Below, in pieces: positions 6,935 through 14,756 of a stretch of 31,147 bases of DNA; the first letter of the stretch is position 1, and each line of letters begins with the position of its first letter. A model generated the notes under the pieces. The model was not told the DNA's origin and searched no databases. It saw only the letters and a list, made by a program, of their open reading frames with translations. The DNA comes from DATECU01 sp035286745 (lineage in GTDB: Bacteria; Acidobacteriota; Vicinamibacteria; Fen-336), in assembly GCA_035286745.1 (NCBI GenBank), contig DATECU010000374.1, forward strand, positions 1-31,147, read 5' to 3'. The position numbers and the translations under genes were made by a program.

Positions 6935-7651
6935 GTGAGCGTAGGCTTGCAGGCGGAGGCGCGGGTGGCCCAGCAGACGAAGCTCTGGTACCTGAAGAAC
7001 GTCAATCTCTTTCACGGGATGTCCGACGACCAGATGCGGATGGTCGAAGAGCGCACCGTGATGCGCGAGATCCGACGCAAGGAGGTCCTCTACCTTCCGG
7101 GAGATGCCGGAGACCGCATCTACCTGCTCAAACGTGGCGTGGTCAAGATCTCCACCCTCACCGAGGACGGGCGGGAGATCATCCTGGCACTGCTGCGGCC
7201 GGGCGAGGTGTTCGGCGAAGAGGCGGTCCTGGAGGACGCCCCCCGTGACCACATGGCCGAAGCCCACGACGACGCCCTGCTGTGCGTCATCACCCGGTCC
7301 GACTTCATGGCTGTCATGCGCGCCCATCCCGAGATGGCCTTTAAGGTGACCAAGCTCGTGGGCTTCCGTCTCAAGACCTTGCGGAACCGTGTGGAGGGCC
7401 TGCTGTTCAAGGGCGCGCCCGCCCGGCTGGCGCAGACGGTGCTTGACCTGGCGCGCGACCACGGCGTCAAGGACGCGAAGGGCATCCTGGTTCCCCTCAA
7501 GCTCAGCCAGCAGGACCTCGCCAACCTCATCGGGGTAACACGCGAGTCCGTCAACCTCGCCCTCGCCGATTTCCGAAGTCGTGGTCTGGTCGAGCTCGAA
7601 GGGCGATCGCTGCGGGTCCTCCAGCCGGACCAGTTGAAGGCGCTGACCTAA
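6935..7651 (+). CDS. Crp/Fnr family transcriptional regulator
   Basis: This 238-residue protein has the Crp/Fnr layout: a cyclic-nucleotide-binding-type beta barrel (LFHGMSDDQM near 25, YLPGDAGDRIYLLKRGVVKI, LLRPGEVFGEEAVLEDAPRD), a dimerisation helix (about 115-145), and a C-terminal HTH (KLSQQDLANLIGVTRESVNLALADFRSRGLVE). The N-terminal Cys cluster of FNR is absent, so it is not an iron-sulfur oxygen sensor of that type. The arginine that binds cAMP phosphate in Crp is not clearly present either, so the ligand is unknown. The start is taken as the GTG at 6935, after CGGAGGCG and 13 bases behind the fusion gene. Its place at the end of the redox/bufferin block suggests it regulates that block or a related redox regulon; this is inference. 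Confidence 0.85.
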   Translation: MSVGLQAEARVAQQTKLWYLKNVNLFHGMSDDQMRMVEERTVMREIRRKEVLYLPGDAGDRIYLLKRGVVKISTLTEDGREIILALLRPGEVFGEEAVLEDAPRDHMAEAHDDALLCVITRSDFMAVMRAHPEMAFKVTKLVGFRLKTLRNRVEGLLFKGAPARLAQTVLDLARDHGVKDAKGILVPLKLSQQDLANLIGVTRESVNLALADFRSRGLVELEGRSLRVLQPDQLKALT

Positions 7652-7659
7652 CGTCGTGC

Positions 7660-7990
7660 ATGGTGCCGCTGTGGAGGCGCTGGGCCCGCAAGGTCACCGT
7701 CAGCAACAGCCCGGGCGGCATGCCACCGAGTACGCCTCGCGCGAGAACGGTCTCGCCCGGCCGGACCTGGCCGACGCTCATTGGGCCACCGCAGCCGTAG
7801 AAACGGTCAATCACCTCCTGGGGGCCCAGGGGCGAGGCGAGAGCGACCAGCGCCGCGGTGGCCGTGGGTGCGCGGCACCCGCCGCGCCCCGAGGGCCTAG
7901 CAGGTATGTGAAGTAGAAGGCGCTGCCCAGCAACGTATAGGTCGCGGCCGTCAGCGTCGGTGCAGGGCCAGGGTGGCGGGACCCGGGCGG
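7660..7990 (-). pseudogene. Possible decayed membrane-transporter C-terminus
   Basis: The gap of about 350 bases between the Crp/Fnr gene and the hydrolase holds no intact gene. On the minus strand, one frame reads TLTAATYTLLGSAFYFTYLL (a plausible membrane helix). After a frame change it continues ALVALASPLGPQEVIDRFY, resembling the last helix and tail of sodium:solute symporters. The two pieces are out of frame and lack the rest of such a protein, so at most this is a frameshifted 3' remnant. Chance resemblance is possible. Confidence 0.25.
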
Positions 7991-7998
7991 GGTGGACC

Positions 7999-8973
7999 TC
8001 AGCGCGGCGCGCGGAGGCGAGCGTCGAGGAAGGCTCCGACAAGAGCCAGGTTGGCCGGAGTCGAGAACATGGAGCCGCCGTGACCCGCGCCCTCCAGAAC
8101 CAAATGGGTGGAGGGGACGCCGGCCGCGAGGAGCGCCGCGTGCAGGAGCGCGCTCTGGTTTGGATCCACCGTACCGTCGCGGCTTCCGTGCTGGATCAAA
8201 AAGGGCGGATCGCCAGGATCGACGTAGGTCAGCGGGCTGGCGAGGGCCACCCGCTCCGGGCAGTCGTCGATGTCGCACCCGAGCAGCCGCGACTCGGGCG
8301 AGTCCGTGTCGTGGTGGCCGCCGGAGAGCTGCTGGAAGTCCGTAGGTCCGTACCAGTCCACCACGGCCTGAACGACATCCGTCTGGGAGGCGTTCCCCTG
8401 GACGGGGTCCTGGAGGTCGGCCACACCCGCGGCCGTCCCGAGCAGGGCCACGAGGTGACCTCCCGCCGAGGAGCCCCAGGCGGCGATCCGACCGGGGTCA
8501 AGACCGTACCTGACCGCGTTCGCCCGCAGCCAACGGATGGCGGCTTTGCAGTCCTGGATCTGGGCCGGGAAGATCGCTTCCCCACTCAGTCGATACTCGA
8601 TCGAGGCCACGGCGTAGCCTCGGTCACGTTGCTGCAGGGCGTGGTGACCCCGGCTCAGACTCTTGTTGCCGCCCTGCCAGGCTCCCCCATGCACCCAGAC
8701 GACCACGGGGAATGGCGGCGTCCCCGACGGAAGGTGGAGGTCTAGGTGGAGCGGCCGGGGGTAGGTGCTGTAGACGAGGTCCAGATGGCTCGCTGCGGAG
8801 ACTGGAGAGGGCGAGGAGGGCAGCAACGGCGACGGCGCTCCCGCCAACGATGCCGAGTCGCAGGCGGCCAGCGCCACGAGAGAGAGCGCCAACGCGCCGC
8901 CTTCGAGCGAAAGACGGGACAGGAAGCGCCCAGGCTCCCCGCGAGAGCGAAGCCAGCCGAGACCGGGTTTCAT
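7999..8973 (-). CDS. Secreted alpha/beta hydrolase (esterase/lipase, BD-FAE-like), probable lipoprotein
   Basis: From the Met at 8973 the protein has 324 residues: a long basic n-region, then LSLVALAACDS, a lipobox-like LAAC, so probably a lipoprotein. The hydrolase fold follows, with the oxyanion motif VWVHGGAWQGGNKS, a nucleophile elbow AWGSSAGGHLVALL, the acid in HGSRDGTVDPNQS and the catalytic His in EGAGHGGSMF. This is the pattern of the hormone-sensitive-lipase/feruloyl-esterase-like group (GSSAGG). The substrate is unknown; an ester or polysaccharide acyl group is likely. Earlier in-frame starts exist (ATG at 9042, GTG at 9051). I prefer 8973 because it places the signal sequence near the N-terminus, but no clear ribosome site supports any of them. 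Confidence 0.82.
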   Translation of the reverse strand: MKPGLGWLRSRGEPGRFLSRLSLEGGALALSLVALAACDSASLAGAPSPLLPSSPSPVSAASHLDLVYSTYPRPLHLDLHLPSGTPPFPVVVWVHGGAWQGGNKSLSRGHHALQQRDRGYAVASIEYRLSGEAIFPAQIQDCKAAIRWLRANAVRYGLDPGRIAAWGSSAGGHLVALLGTAAGVADLQDPVQGNASQTDVVQAVVDWYGPTDFQQLSGGHHDTDSPESRLLGCDIDDCPERVALASPLTYVDPGDPPFLIQHGSRDGTVDPNQSALLHAALLAAGVPSTHLVLEGAGHGGSMFSTPANLALVGAFLDARLRAPR

Positions 8974-9066
8974 GACCGGTTGGACAGCCGAGCGGCCGGC
9001 CGGGTTGAACTCCAACGCCGACCGACGGGACCCCGGCGCCATCGGGGACACCCGAGACGGAGCGGT

Positions 9067-9666
9067 TCAGCGCCGCGACCAGTCTCGCGGGAAGAGCGTG
9101 CCCGCCTTCTCCGGGTCGAGCTTTGCGTCCAGCAGGCTCGCCGCCCGGGCCAGGACCGCATCGCGCCCGGCCTCCAAGTCCTCGGGACTGATCTGCGCCA
9201 TCGTCTTGCGCGTGGGAACGACGCCCTCGATGAGGCGGATCGCGCTGCCGGGTTTCAGGTCCTTGGCGGCCGCGTCGCTACCGGGCTTGACCGCGACCAC
9301 CCGGCAGGCATCGCCGACCATCTTCATGTCGAAGCCGTACTCCACGTCGTAGGGGAACGGCGGCGGTATGAAAGAGGTGTGGGAGTCGCCGAAGTCCAGC
9401 ACGGCCTGCGCCAGAATCCTGGAGATCTGGGCCTCGCTCGCGGCCTGGCGCAGCCGCTCCTCGGCGGCCCGGAAGTGGGCGTCGAGGTCGAGCCCGCCGA
9501 ACCTGGGATCGTGGTAGAGCCGCGCGATCTCGATCTTGATGTTGCGCAGCATGTCCACGCCCCGGTCACGGTCCGCATCCCGGTTCTGCCCCCACGTTGG
9601 CACCGAGCCGAAGGCAAGCAGCAGACACGCGGCCACGCCGAGCCCGGCGCGGATCGTCTTGTGCAT
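9067..9666 (-). CDS. Truncated S41-protease-like protein (helical N-domain plus PDZ-like, no catalytic domain)
   Basis: This 199-residue protein starts with a signal peptide (MHKTIRAGLGVAACLLLAFG, cleavage near TWGQ). The body resembles the N-terminal part of S41 C-terminal-processing proteases: a helical region (IEIARLYHDPRFGGLDLDAH), the typical VLDFGDSHTSFIPP, then a PDZ-like segment VVAVKPGSDAAAKDLKPGSAIRLIEGV. The frame stops soon after, and the S41 catalytic Ser/Lys domain is absent; the hydrolase gene occupies the space where it would lie. It may be a 5' fragment left by deletion, or a stand-alone periplasmic PDZ protein. The start at 9666 is set by the signal peptide; no clear ribosome site is visible. 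Confidence 0.65.
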   Translation of the reverse strand: MHKTIRAGLGVAACLLLAFGSVPTWGQNRDADRDRGVDMLRNIKIEIARLYHDPRFGGLDLDAHFRAAEERLRQAASEAQISRILAQAVLDFGDSHTSFIPPPFPYDVEYGFDMKMVGDACRVVAVKPGSDAAAKDLKPGSAIRLIEGVVPTRKTMAQISPEDLEAGRDAVLARAASLLDAKLDPEKAGTLFPRDWSRR

Positions 9667-9750
9667 AGCGGAGAGCCTAGCCCCGAGGGGAACGGCGGTC
9701 AAGCTCCGATCCGCAACCGCTTCGCCCTTGGGTGTAGGATCTTCGGGGTC

Positions 9751-12084
9751 ATGACCTCGAGGGCGGAGGAGAGCGACCGGCCGGGGGCGCGGGCAGCCGA
9801 CCCGCAGCGGGCGGGCCTGCGCCTGGAGGTGCGGGGCACCGTGCAAGGTGTGGGGTTCCGGCCCTGGGTATACCGGTTGGCGCGCGAGGAGGCACTGGGC
9901 GGTCGGGTCTTCAACCACAGCCAGGGTGTGACGATCGAGGCCTTCGGGCCAGCCGAGGCGCTACGGCGCTTCGAGGGGCGGCTGCGCGGAGAAGGCCCGC
10001 CAGCGGCCCGGCTGGACGACCTGGAGACCGCCGCCATCGCCTTCGAGGAGCTTCCAGGCTTCTTGATCGTCGAGAGCCAGGGCGAGGCCCTGCGCCGGGT
10101 TTCGATCCCCCCGGACCTGGCCACCTGCGACGACTGCCTGCGCGAGGTGTTCGATCCTGCCGACCGCCGCCATCTCTACCCCTTCACCAACTGCACCAAC
10201 TGCGGCCCTCGCTTCACCATCGCCCGCGACGTGCCCTACGACCGGGCCGCAACCACCATGGCCGGCTTCACCATGTGCGCCACCTGCCAGGCGGAGTACA
10301 ACGACCCCGCCAATCGGAGGTTTCACGCCCAACCCAACGCCTGTCCGACCTGCGGCCCGCGTCTGGCCCTGCTCGACCCTCAGGGTGCCTCCATCGCCGC
10401 AGACGATCCGCTCGCGCTGGCGGCCCAGGCCCTGATCGAGGGTGGGATTGTCGCGGTGAAGGGAATCGGCGGCTTCCATCTGGCCTGCGCTGCCGGAAAC
10501 CCCGCCGCGGTCCGCGAACTGCGCCGCCGCAAGCACCGCGACGCCAAGCCCTTCGCCGTGATGGCCCGCGATCTGGCGGCCTGCGAAACGTTAGCCGCGC
10601 TGCACGATCACGAGCGCGGCCTGCTGACCTCGGTGGTGCGCCCCATTGTGCTGGTCGAACGCCGTCCCCAGGCCCCGCTGGCCGCCGAGATCGCCCCCGA
10701 CAGTCCATTGCTGGGCCTGATGCTCCCCTACTCGCCTCTGCATCACCTGCTGCTGGCGGCGACCGGGTGCCCGTTGGTGCTGACCTCCGGCAACCTGGCG
10801 GACGAGCCCCTGGCCGTCGACAACGCCGAGGCGGTGGCGCGCCTGGGGTCGCTGGCCGATCTGCTGCTGGTCCACGACCGCCCCATCGAGACCCGCTGCG
10901 ACGACTCGGTGACGCGGGTGATCGGCGGCCAGCCCACCGTCTTCCGGCGCGCTCGCGGCTACGTGCCCCATCCGCTGGCGGTGGCGCGTCCCTTCGCTCG
11001 CCCGGTCCTGGCGACCGGCGCCCACCTCAAGAGCACGTTCTGCTTCGGCGTCGGGGACACCGCCCATCTCGGCCCTCACATTGGCGACCTGGAGACCGAG
11101 GCCGCCTGCCGTGGCTTCGACCAGGCGGTGGCCAAGATGGAGCGCTTCCTGGGCGTCCGGCCCGAGGTCATCGCCCACGACCTCCACCCCGGCTACTACT
11201 CGACCGCCTACGCGCTCGGGCGGCCGGAGGCCGTGAAGATCGGCGTCCAGCACCATCACGCCCATGTAGCCAGCGCCATGGCCGAGCATGGCCTCCAGGG
11301 ACCGGTGTTAGGCGTAGCCTACGATGGCACCGGCTTGGGTCCTGACGGCGCGGCCTGGGGCGGCGAGCTGCTGCTGGCCGACTTCCAGGGCTTCGAGCGC
11401 CTGGCGACCTTTCGGCCCCTTCCGCTGGCCGGCGGCGACCTGGCCATTCGTCAGGTGTGGCGGCTGGCGCTGGCCCTGCTCGACGACGCGTTCGAGGGCG
11501 ATCCCCCGCTGGCCCGCCTCCCGCTCTTCGCCCGCGTCTCCGAGCGCGAGCGCACGGTAGTGCGTCAGATGATCGCCGGGGGCGTGAACACCGCCCTCGG
11601 CCACGGGGTCGGCCGCTACTTCGACGCCTTCGGCGCGATCGTGCTCGGCCTTTCCCGCTCCGCCTACGAGGGCCAGGTGGCGCTCCTGTGGAACCTGGCG
11701 GCCGACGGTGCCGAGCGGTCGGCCTACGACTTCGAGATCGCCGGCGGGGGCGGGCTCCTGACCGTCGATCTGCGGCCGGCGGTCCGCCAAGCGGTCGGCG
11801 ATCTCCTGGCCGGGCGCGCCGCCAGCTCCATTTCCGCGCGATTCCACAACACGCTGATTCGGGCCACCGCCGAGCTCGTCCGCGAGGCACTCGGCCGTCA
11901 TGGCCGGCTGCCGGTGGTCCTCACCGGGGGCTGTTTCCAGAACCCACTCCTCGCCATCGGCGTGGCTGACGCCCTCAAGGACCTGGTTCCGGTGTACCTT
12001 CATAGGGACGTTCCGCCCGGAGACGGGGGGATAGCCCTCGGCCAGGCCGTCGTGGCCGATGCTGTGGCACGGAAGTCGCTGTAG
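9751..12084 (+). CDS. hypF: Carbamoyltransferase HypF ([NiFe]-hydrogenase cyanide ligand synthesis)
   Basis: This 777-residue protein has the complete HypF architecture. An acylphosphatase domain (LRLEVRGTVQGVGFRPWVYR, about 23-42) is followed by two zinc-finger-like units: C126/C129 with C148/C151 (TNCTNCGPRFTI), then CATCQAEYNDP with ACPTCGPRL. Next come a YrdC-type carbamoyladenylate domain (GGIVAVKGIGGFHLAC, RRRKHRDAKPFAVMARD, LTSGNLADEPL) and a Kae1-like carbamoyl-transfer domain (IGVQHHHAHVASAMAEHGL, AYDGTGLGPDGAAWGGE, VLTGGCFQNPLL). HypF converts carbamoyl phosphate to carbamoyl-AMP and loads the carbamoyl group on the C-terminal Cys of HypE, the precursor of the active-site cyanide. 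The upstream open frame to 8746 is antisense to other genes; the HypF family begins at the ATG at 9751. Confidence 0.96.
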   Translation: MTSRAEESDRPGARAADPQRAGLRLEVRGTVQGVGFRPWVYRLAREEALGGRVFNHSQGVTIEAFGPAEALRRFEGRLRGEGPPAARLDDLETAAIAFEELPGFLIVESQGEALRRVSIPPDLATCDDCLREVFDPADRRHLYPFTNCTNCGPRFTIARDVPYDRAATTMAGFTMCATCQAEYNDPANRRFHAQPNACPTCGPRLALLDPQGASIAADDPLALAAQALIEGGIVAVKGIGGFHLACAAGNPAAVRELRRRKHRDAKPFAVMARDLAACETLAALHDHERGLLTSVVRPIVLVERRPQAPLAAEIAPDSPLLGLMLPYSPLHHLLLAATGCPLVLTSGNLADEPLAVDNAEAVARLGSLADLLLVHDRPIETRCDDSVTRVIGGQPTVFRRARGYVPHPLAVARPFARPVLATGAHLKSTFCFGVGDTAHLGPHIGDLETEAACRGFDQAVAKMERFLGVRPEVIAHDLHPGYYSTAYALGRPEAVKIGVQHHHAHVASAMAEHGLQGPVLGVAYDGTGLGPDGAAWGGELLLADFQGFERLATFRPLPLAGGDLAIRQVWRLALALLDDAFEGDPPLARLPLFARVSERERTVVRQMIAGGVNTALGHGVGRYFDAFGAIVLGLSRSAYEGQVALLWNLAADGAERSAYDFEIAGGGGLLTVDLRPAVRQAVGDLLAGRAASSISARFHNTLIRATAELVREALGRHGRLPVVLTGGCFQNPLLAIGVADALKDLVPVYLHRDVPPGDGGIALGQAVVADAVARKSL

Positions 12085-12117
12085 ACGTATCGTCCGAAGT
12101 CGTTGCGTTTCGGGTCC

Positions 12118-12180
12118 GGGGGCTCGGGGGGCGGGAGCCCCCCGCATAGTAGCGGCGACCGAATTCACTTCGGGCGCCGC
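12118..12180 (+). other. Two tandem hairpins in the hypF-hypC intergenic region
   Basis: Hairpin 1: GGGGGCTC (12118-12125) pairs with GAGCCCCC (12135-12142). Hairpin 2: GCGGCG (12152-12157) with CGCCGC (12175-12180), enclosing CCGAA (12159-12163) and TTCGG (12169-12173). Neither has a T-tract, so they are more likely an RNA processing/stability element or a protein site than a terminator. They lie between hypF and the GGGGGAGG ribosome site of hypC and could set the level of hypCDE apart from hypF. Confidence 0.4.
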
Positions 12181-12206
12181 GTTAAGTTCGGGGGGGGAGG
12201 CGCAAG

Positions 12207-12500
12207 ATGTGCCTGGGCGTTCCCGGCAGGGTGATCGAGATCAACGGTGACGTGGCCACGGTCGACTTCTGGGGCGTGAAGCGCGAGGTGCGCCTGGAGA
12301 TCGTCGACGAACCAGTGGCACCCGGCGACTACATCCTGAATCACGTGGGTTTTGCCATCCGGCGGATCCCGCCCGAGGACATCGAGGTCACGCTCGCCCT
12401 CTACGACGAGATCCTGCGCGCCGCCGAGAAGGACGACCTGATGGCAGCCGACGTTCGCGCCGAACTCGATGCCACCAAGACCACTGGTGACGCGTCATAA
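12207..12500 (+). CDS. hypC: Hydrogenase maturation chaperone HypC
   Basis: This 97-residue HypC/HupF-family protein begins MCLGVPGRVIEINGDVATVD. The Cys at position 2 is the essential residue that, after Met removal, binds the Fe(CN)2CO unit and contacts HypD and the large-subunit precursor. GDYILNHVGFAIRRI is the second conserved block. A G-rich GGGGGGGAGG precedes the ATG by about seven bases. The gene is four bases from hypD and is expected to be co-translated with it, since HypC and HypD form the complex that assembles the iron cofactor. Confidence 0.96.
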   Translation: MCLGVPGRVIEINGDVATVDFWGVKREVRLEIVDEPVAPGDYILNHVGFAIRRIPPEDIEVTLALYDEILRAAEKDDLMAADVRAELDATKTTGDAS

Positions 12501-12503
12501 CCC

Positions 12504-13643
12504 ATGCCCCCCCCGCCCTCCGGGACCAGTCAGCTCAAGTTCCGTGAACCGGCCAAGGCCCGGGAGCTCGCGAGCGCGCTGGCCACGCTGACCGCTGCCA
12601 TCGGACGCCGGGTCTCCGTCATGCACGTCTGCGGCAGCCACGAGCAGGCCATCGCCCGCTTTGGCCTGCGCAGCGCGTTCCCCCGGGACCTGGACGTGAT
12701 CATGGGCCCGGGCTGTCCCGTGTGCATAACGGATGTGCCGGAGGTCGACGAGGGTGTCGCCCTGGCCCGTCAGGGGGTAGCCATCGCCACCTACGGCGAC
12801 ATGCTCAAGGTGCCGGGGACCGCCAAGTCGCTGGCCGACGCCCAGGCCGAAGGGGCCACCGTCCACGTCGTCTACAGCGTGGCCCAGGCGGTGGAGCTGG
12901 CGCGGGAGATGAGCGGCGAGCTGGTCTTCTTCGCCACCGGCTTCGAGACCACGGCGGTGGCCACCGCGGCGGCGGTGCTGGCCGGGGTGCCCAAGAACTT
13001 CTCGGTGCTCTCGGCTCACAAGTACATCCCACCGGTCATGGAGATCGTGGCCGAGATGCCGGAGACCAAGGTCGAGGGCTTCCTGGCCGCCGGCCACGCG
13101 GCGACCATCACCGGCTGGGGCATCTTCGAGCCCTTCGTGGAGCGCCACCGAATCCCGGTGGTGGTGGCGGGCTTCGAGCCCCTCGACATCCTGGCCGGCC
13201 TGGTGAGCCTCTTGGAGCTGATCCGCGACCGAACCCCCAAGGTCCTGAACGCCTATCCCCGGTGCGTCACTCGCGAAGGCAACTTGAAGGCGCAGGAGCA
13301 GCTCTTCCGGGTCTTCCGCCCGCTAGGCGGTCGCTGGCGGGGCATCGCCCATGTCCCTAACGGAAACCTGCGGCTCACCGACGAATGGGCCCACCTGGAC
13401 GCCCGCCAGCGCTTCCGCATCGACGTGGCCAGCCTGTGGGATTACGCGCCGGCCTCGCTCTCCCAGTCCTGCATCTGCGGCGACATCATGGCCGGCATCG
13501 CCTCCCCCGGCGACTGCACGCTGTTCGGAAAGGAGTGCCTGCCGGAGACCCCGGTGGGCGCCTGCATGGTGAGCAGCGAGGGGACCTGCAAGATCTGGCA
13601 CCTCTACGGCGGGCATCCCGATCTGGGCGAGGCTCGCCTGTGA
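12504..13643 (+). CDS. hypD: Hydrogenase maturation protein HypD
   Basis: This 379-residue iron-sulfur protein assembles the Fe(CN)2CO moiety with HypC. Conserved motifs are present: MHVCGSHEQAIARFGLR with the catalytic Cys, GPGCPVCITD, FFATGFETTA, and the C-terminal cluster region SQSCICGDIMAGI, SPGDCTLFGKECLPETPVGACMV and EGTCKIWHLYG, which holds the [4Fe-4S] ligands. Length matches the family. The start at 12504 follows the hypC stop by three bases. No strong ribosome site is visible, so translation probably depends on coupling to hypC. The end overlaps hypE by four bases (GTGA). Confidence 0.96.
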   Translation: MPPPPSGTSQLKFREPAKARELASALATLTAAIGRRVSVMHVCGSHEQAIARFGLRSAFPRDLDVIMGPGCPVCITDVPEVDEGVALARQGVAIATYGDMLKVPGTAKSLADAQAEGATVHVVYSVAQAVELAREMSGELVFFATGFETTAVATAAAVLAGVPKNFSVLSAHKYIPPVMEIVAEMPETKVEGFLAAGHAATITGWGIFEPFVERHRIPVVVAGFEPLDILAGLVSLLELIRDRTPKVLNAYPRCVTREGNLKAQEQLFRVFRPLGGRWRGIAHVPNGNLRLTDEWAHLDARQRFRIDVASLWDYAPASLSQSCICGDIMAGIASPGDCTLFGKECLPETPVGACMVSSEGTCKIWHLYGGHPDLGEARL

Positions 13644-14674
13644 CCCGCGTGCTGGCCGACGAACGGATCACCTTGAAGTACGGCGCCGGGGGCCGGGCCA
13701 TGCGGGCGCTCATCAAGGACGTGTTCCTGCGCGGCTTCGGCGAGGCGCCAGTCGACGGCATCGGCCTCGCCGCCATGGACGACGGCGCGGCCTTCCGGAT
13801 CGACAACCGCTGGCTGGTGCTCACCACCGACTCCCACGTCATCAAGCCCCTCTTCTTCCCCGGCGGCGACATCGGTCGTTTGGCGGTGGCCGGCACCGTC
13901 AACGACCTCGCCATGATGGGCGCCACCGAGGTGCTGGGTCTCACCTGCGCGGTGGTCATCGAAGAGGGCTTCCCGCGCGCCGAGCTGGAACGAATCCAGG
14001 CCTCGATGCAGGAGGCTTGCCGGGAGGCCGGGACCAGCGTCGTCACCGGCGACACCAAGGTGATGGGCAAGGGCGAGCTGGACGGCCTCATCCTCAACAC
14101 CGCCGGGGTGGCGCTGACCGACCGGGTGGTGACCGACGCCGGCCTTCGTCCCGGCGACCGCATCCTGGTCACCGGCACCGTGGGCGATCACGGCATGGCG
14201 GTGATGTCGGCCCGCCATCACTTCGACCTGGAGGGCGACCTTCGCTCCGACGTGGCTCCGCTCAATGGTTTGGTGCGAACGGCGCTGGCCGCGGGCGGCG
14301 AGGCGGTGGTGGCACTCAAGGACCCCACCCGCGGCGGTGTGGCGTCGGCGCTCCACGAGATGGCGGAGAAGAGCGGAGTCGGCATCGTGATCGAGGAGCC
14401 ATCGGTGCCGGTTACCGAGGTGGTCCGGGCCGCCGCCGAGATCCTGGGCATCGACCCGCTGCACGTGGCCAACGAGGGCAAGGCGCTCATCGGCGTCCGG
14501 CCCCAGGTCGCCGAACGCGTGCTGGACGCGGTCAAGGCCCATCCCCTGGGACGCGCCGCCGCGGTGGTTGGCACCGTGATCGCCGACCGCCCCGGCTTCG
14601 TGATCCTCGACACCGGCTTCGGCCGGCGGCTCCTGGCCGAGCTCGAGGGCGAGCCGCTCCCCCGCATATGCTGA
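13640..14674 (+). CDS. hypE: Hydrogenase maturation protein HypE
   Basis: This 344-residue AIR-synthase-like ATPase dehydrates the carbamoyl group delivered by HypF to a thiocyanate on its own C-terminal Cys. The sequence ends in PRIC, the conserved terminal motif carrying that Cys. Other family signatures are LKYGAGGRAM, DDGAAF, DIGRLAVAGTVNDLAMMGA, VVTGDTKVM and LKDPTRGGVASALHEMA. The start is the GTG at 13640, which overlaps the hypD stop; the long upstream frame is antisense or out-of-frame coding within hypD. The gene closes the hypCDE unit and is followed by a dispersed palindrome and a crotonase gene. Confidence 0.96.
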   Translation: MTRVLADERITLKYGAGGRAMRALIKDVFLRGFGEAPVDGIGLAAMDDGAAFRIDNRWLVLTTDSHVIKPLFFPGGDIGRLAVAGTVNDLAMMGATEVLGLTCAVVIEEGFPRAELERIQASMQEACREAGTSVVTGDTKVMGKGELDGLILNTAGVALTDRVVTDAGLRPGDRILVTGTVGDHGMAVMSARHHFDLEGDLRSDVAPLNGLVRTALAAGGEAVVALKDPTRGGVASALHEMAEKSGVGIVIEEPSVPVTEVVRAAAEILGIDPLHVANEGKALIGVRPQVAERVLDAVKAHPLGRAAAVVGTVIADRPGFVILDTGFGRRLLAELEGEPLPRIC

Positions 14675-14703
14675 ACCAGCCGGCGTCAAACACCATGGTC
14701 GTG

Positions 14704-14732
14704 GTAGGGGCGGGTTTGAAACCCGCCCCTAC
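14704..14732. repeat. Dispersed palindromic (REP-like) element, single copy
   Basis: A perfect 29-nt palindrome: 14-base arms (left arm GTAGGGGCGGGTTT) around a single central G. It lies in the 82-base gap between hypE and the crotonase gene. An identical copy occurs at 16649-16677. Such GC-rich intergenic palindromes are often spread by a RAYT (REP-associated transposase) elsewhere in the genome; none is in this window. As RNA it would fold into a hairpin that could separate hypCDE from the downstream genes. Confidence 0.85.
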
Positions 14733-14756
14733 GACGGCGATTGATGGCGCGTTTCC

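Noticed and set aside
6935..7651. Calling the Crp/Fnr protein an FNR oxygen sensor
   Set aside because: The N-terminal cysteine cluster required for the oxygen-labile Fe-S centre is missing.
8746..9750. N-terminal extension of HypF of about 335 codons
   Set aside because: It runs antisense through the hydrolase and S41-like genes and has no HypF similarity; the acylphosphatase domain starts just after the ATG at 9751.
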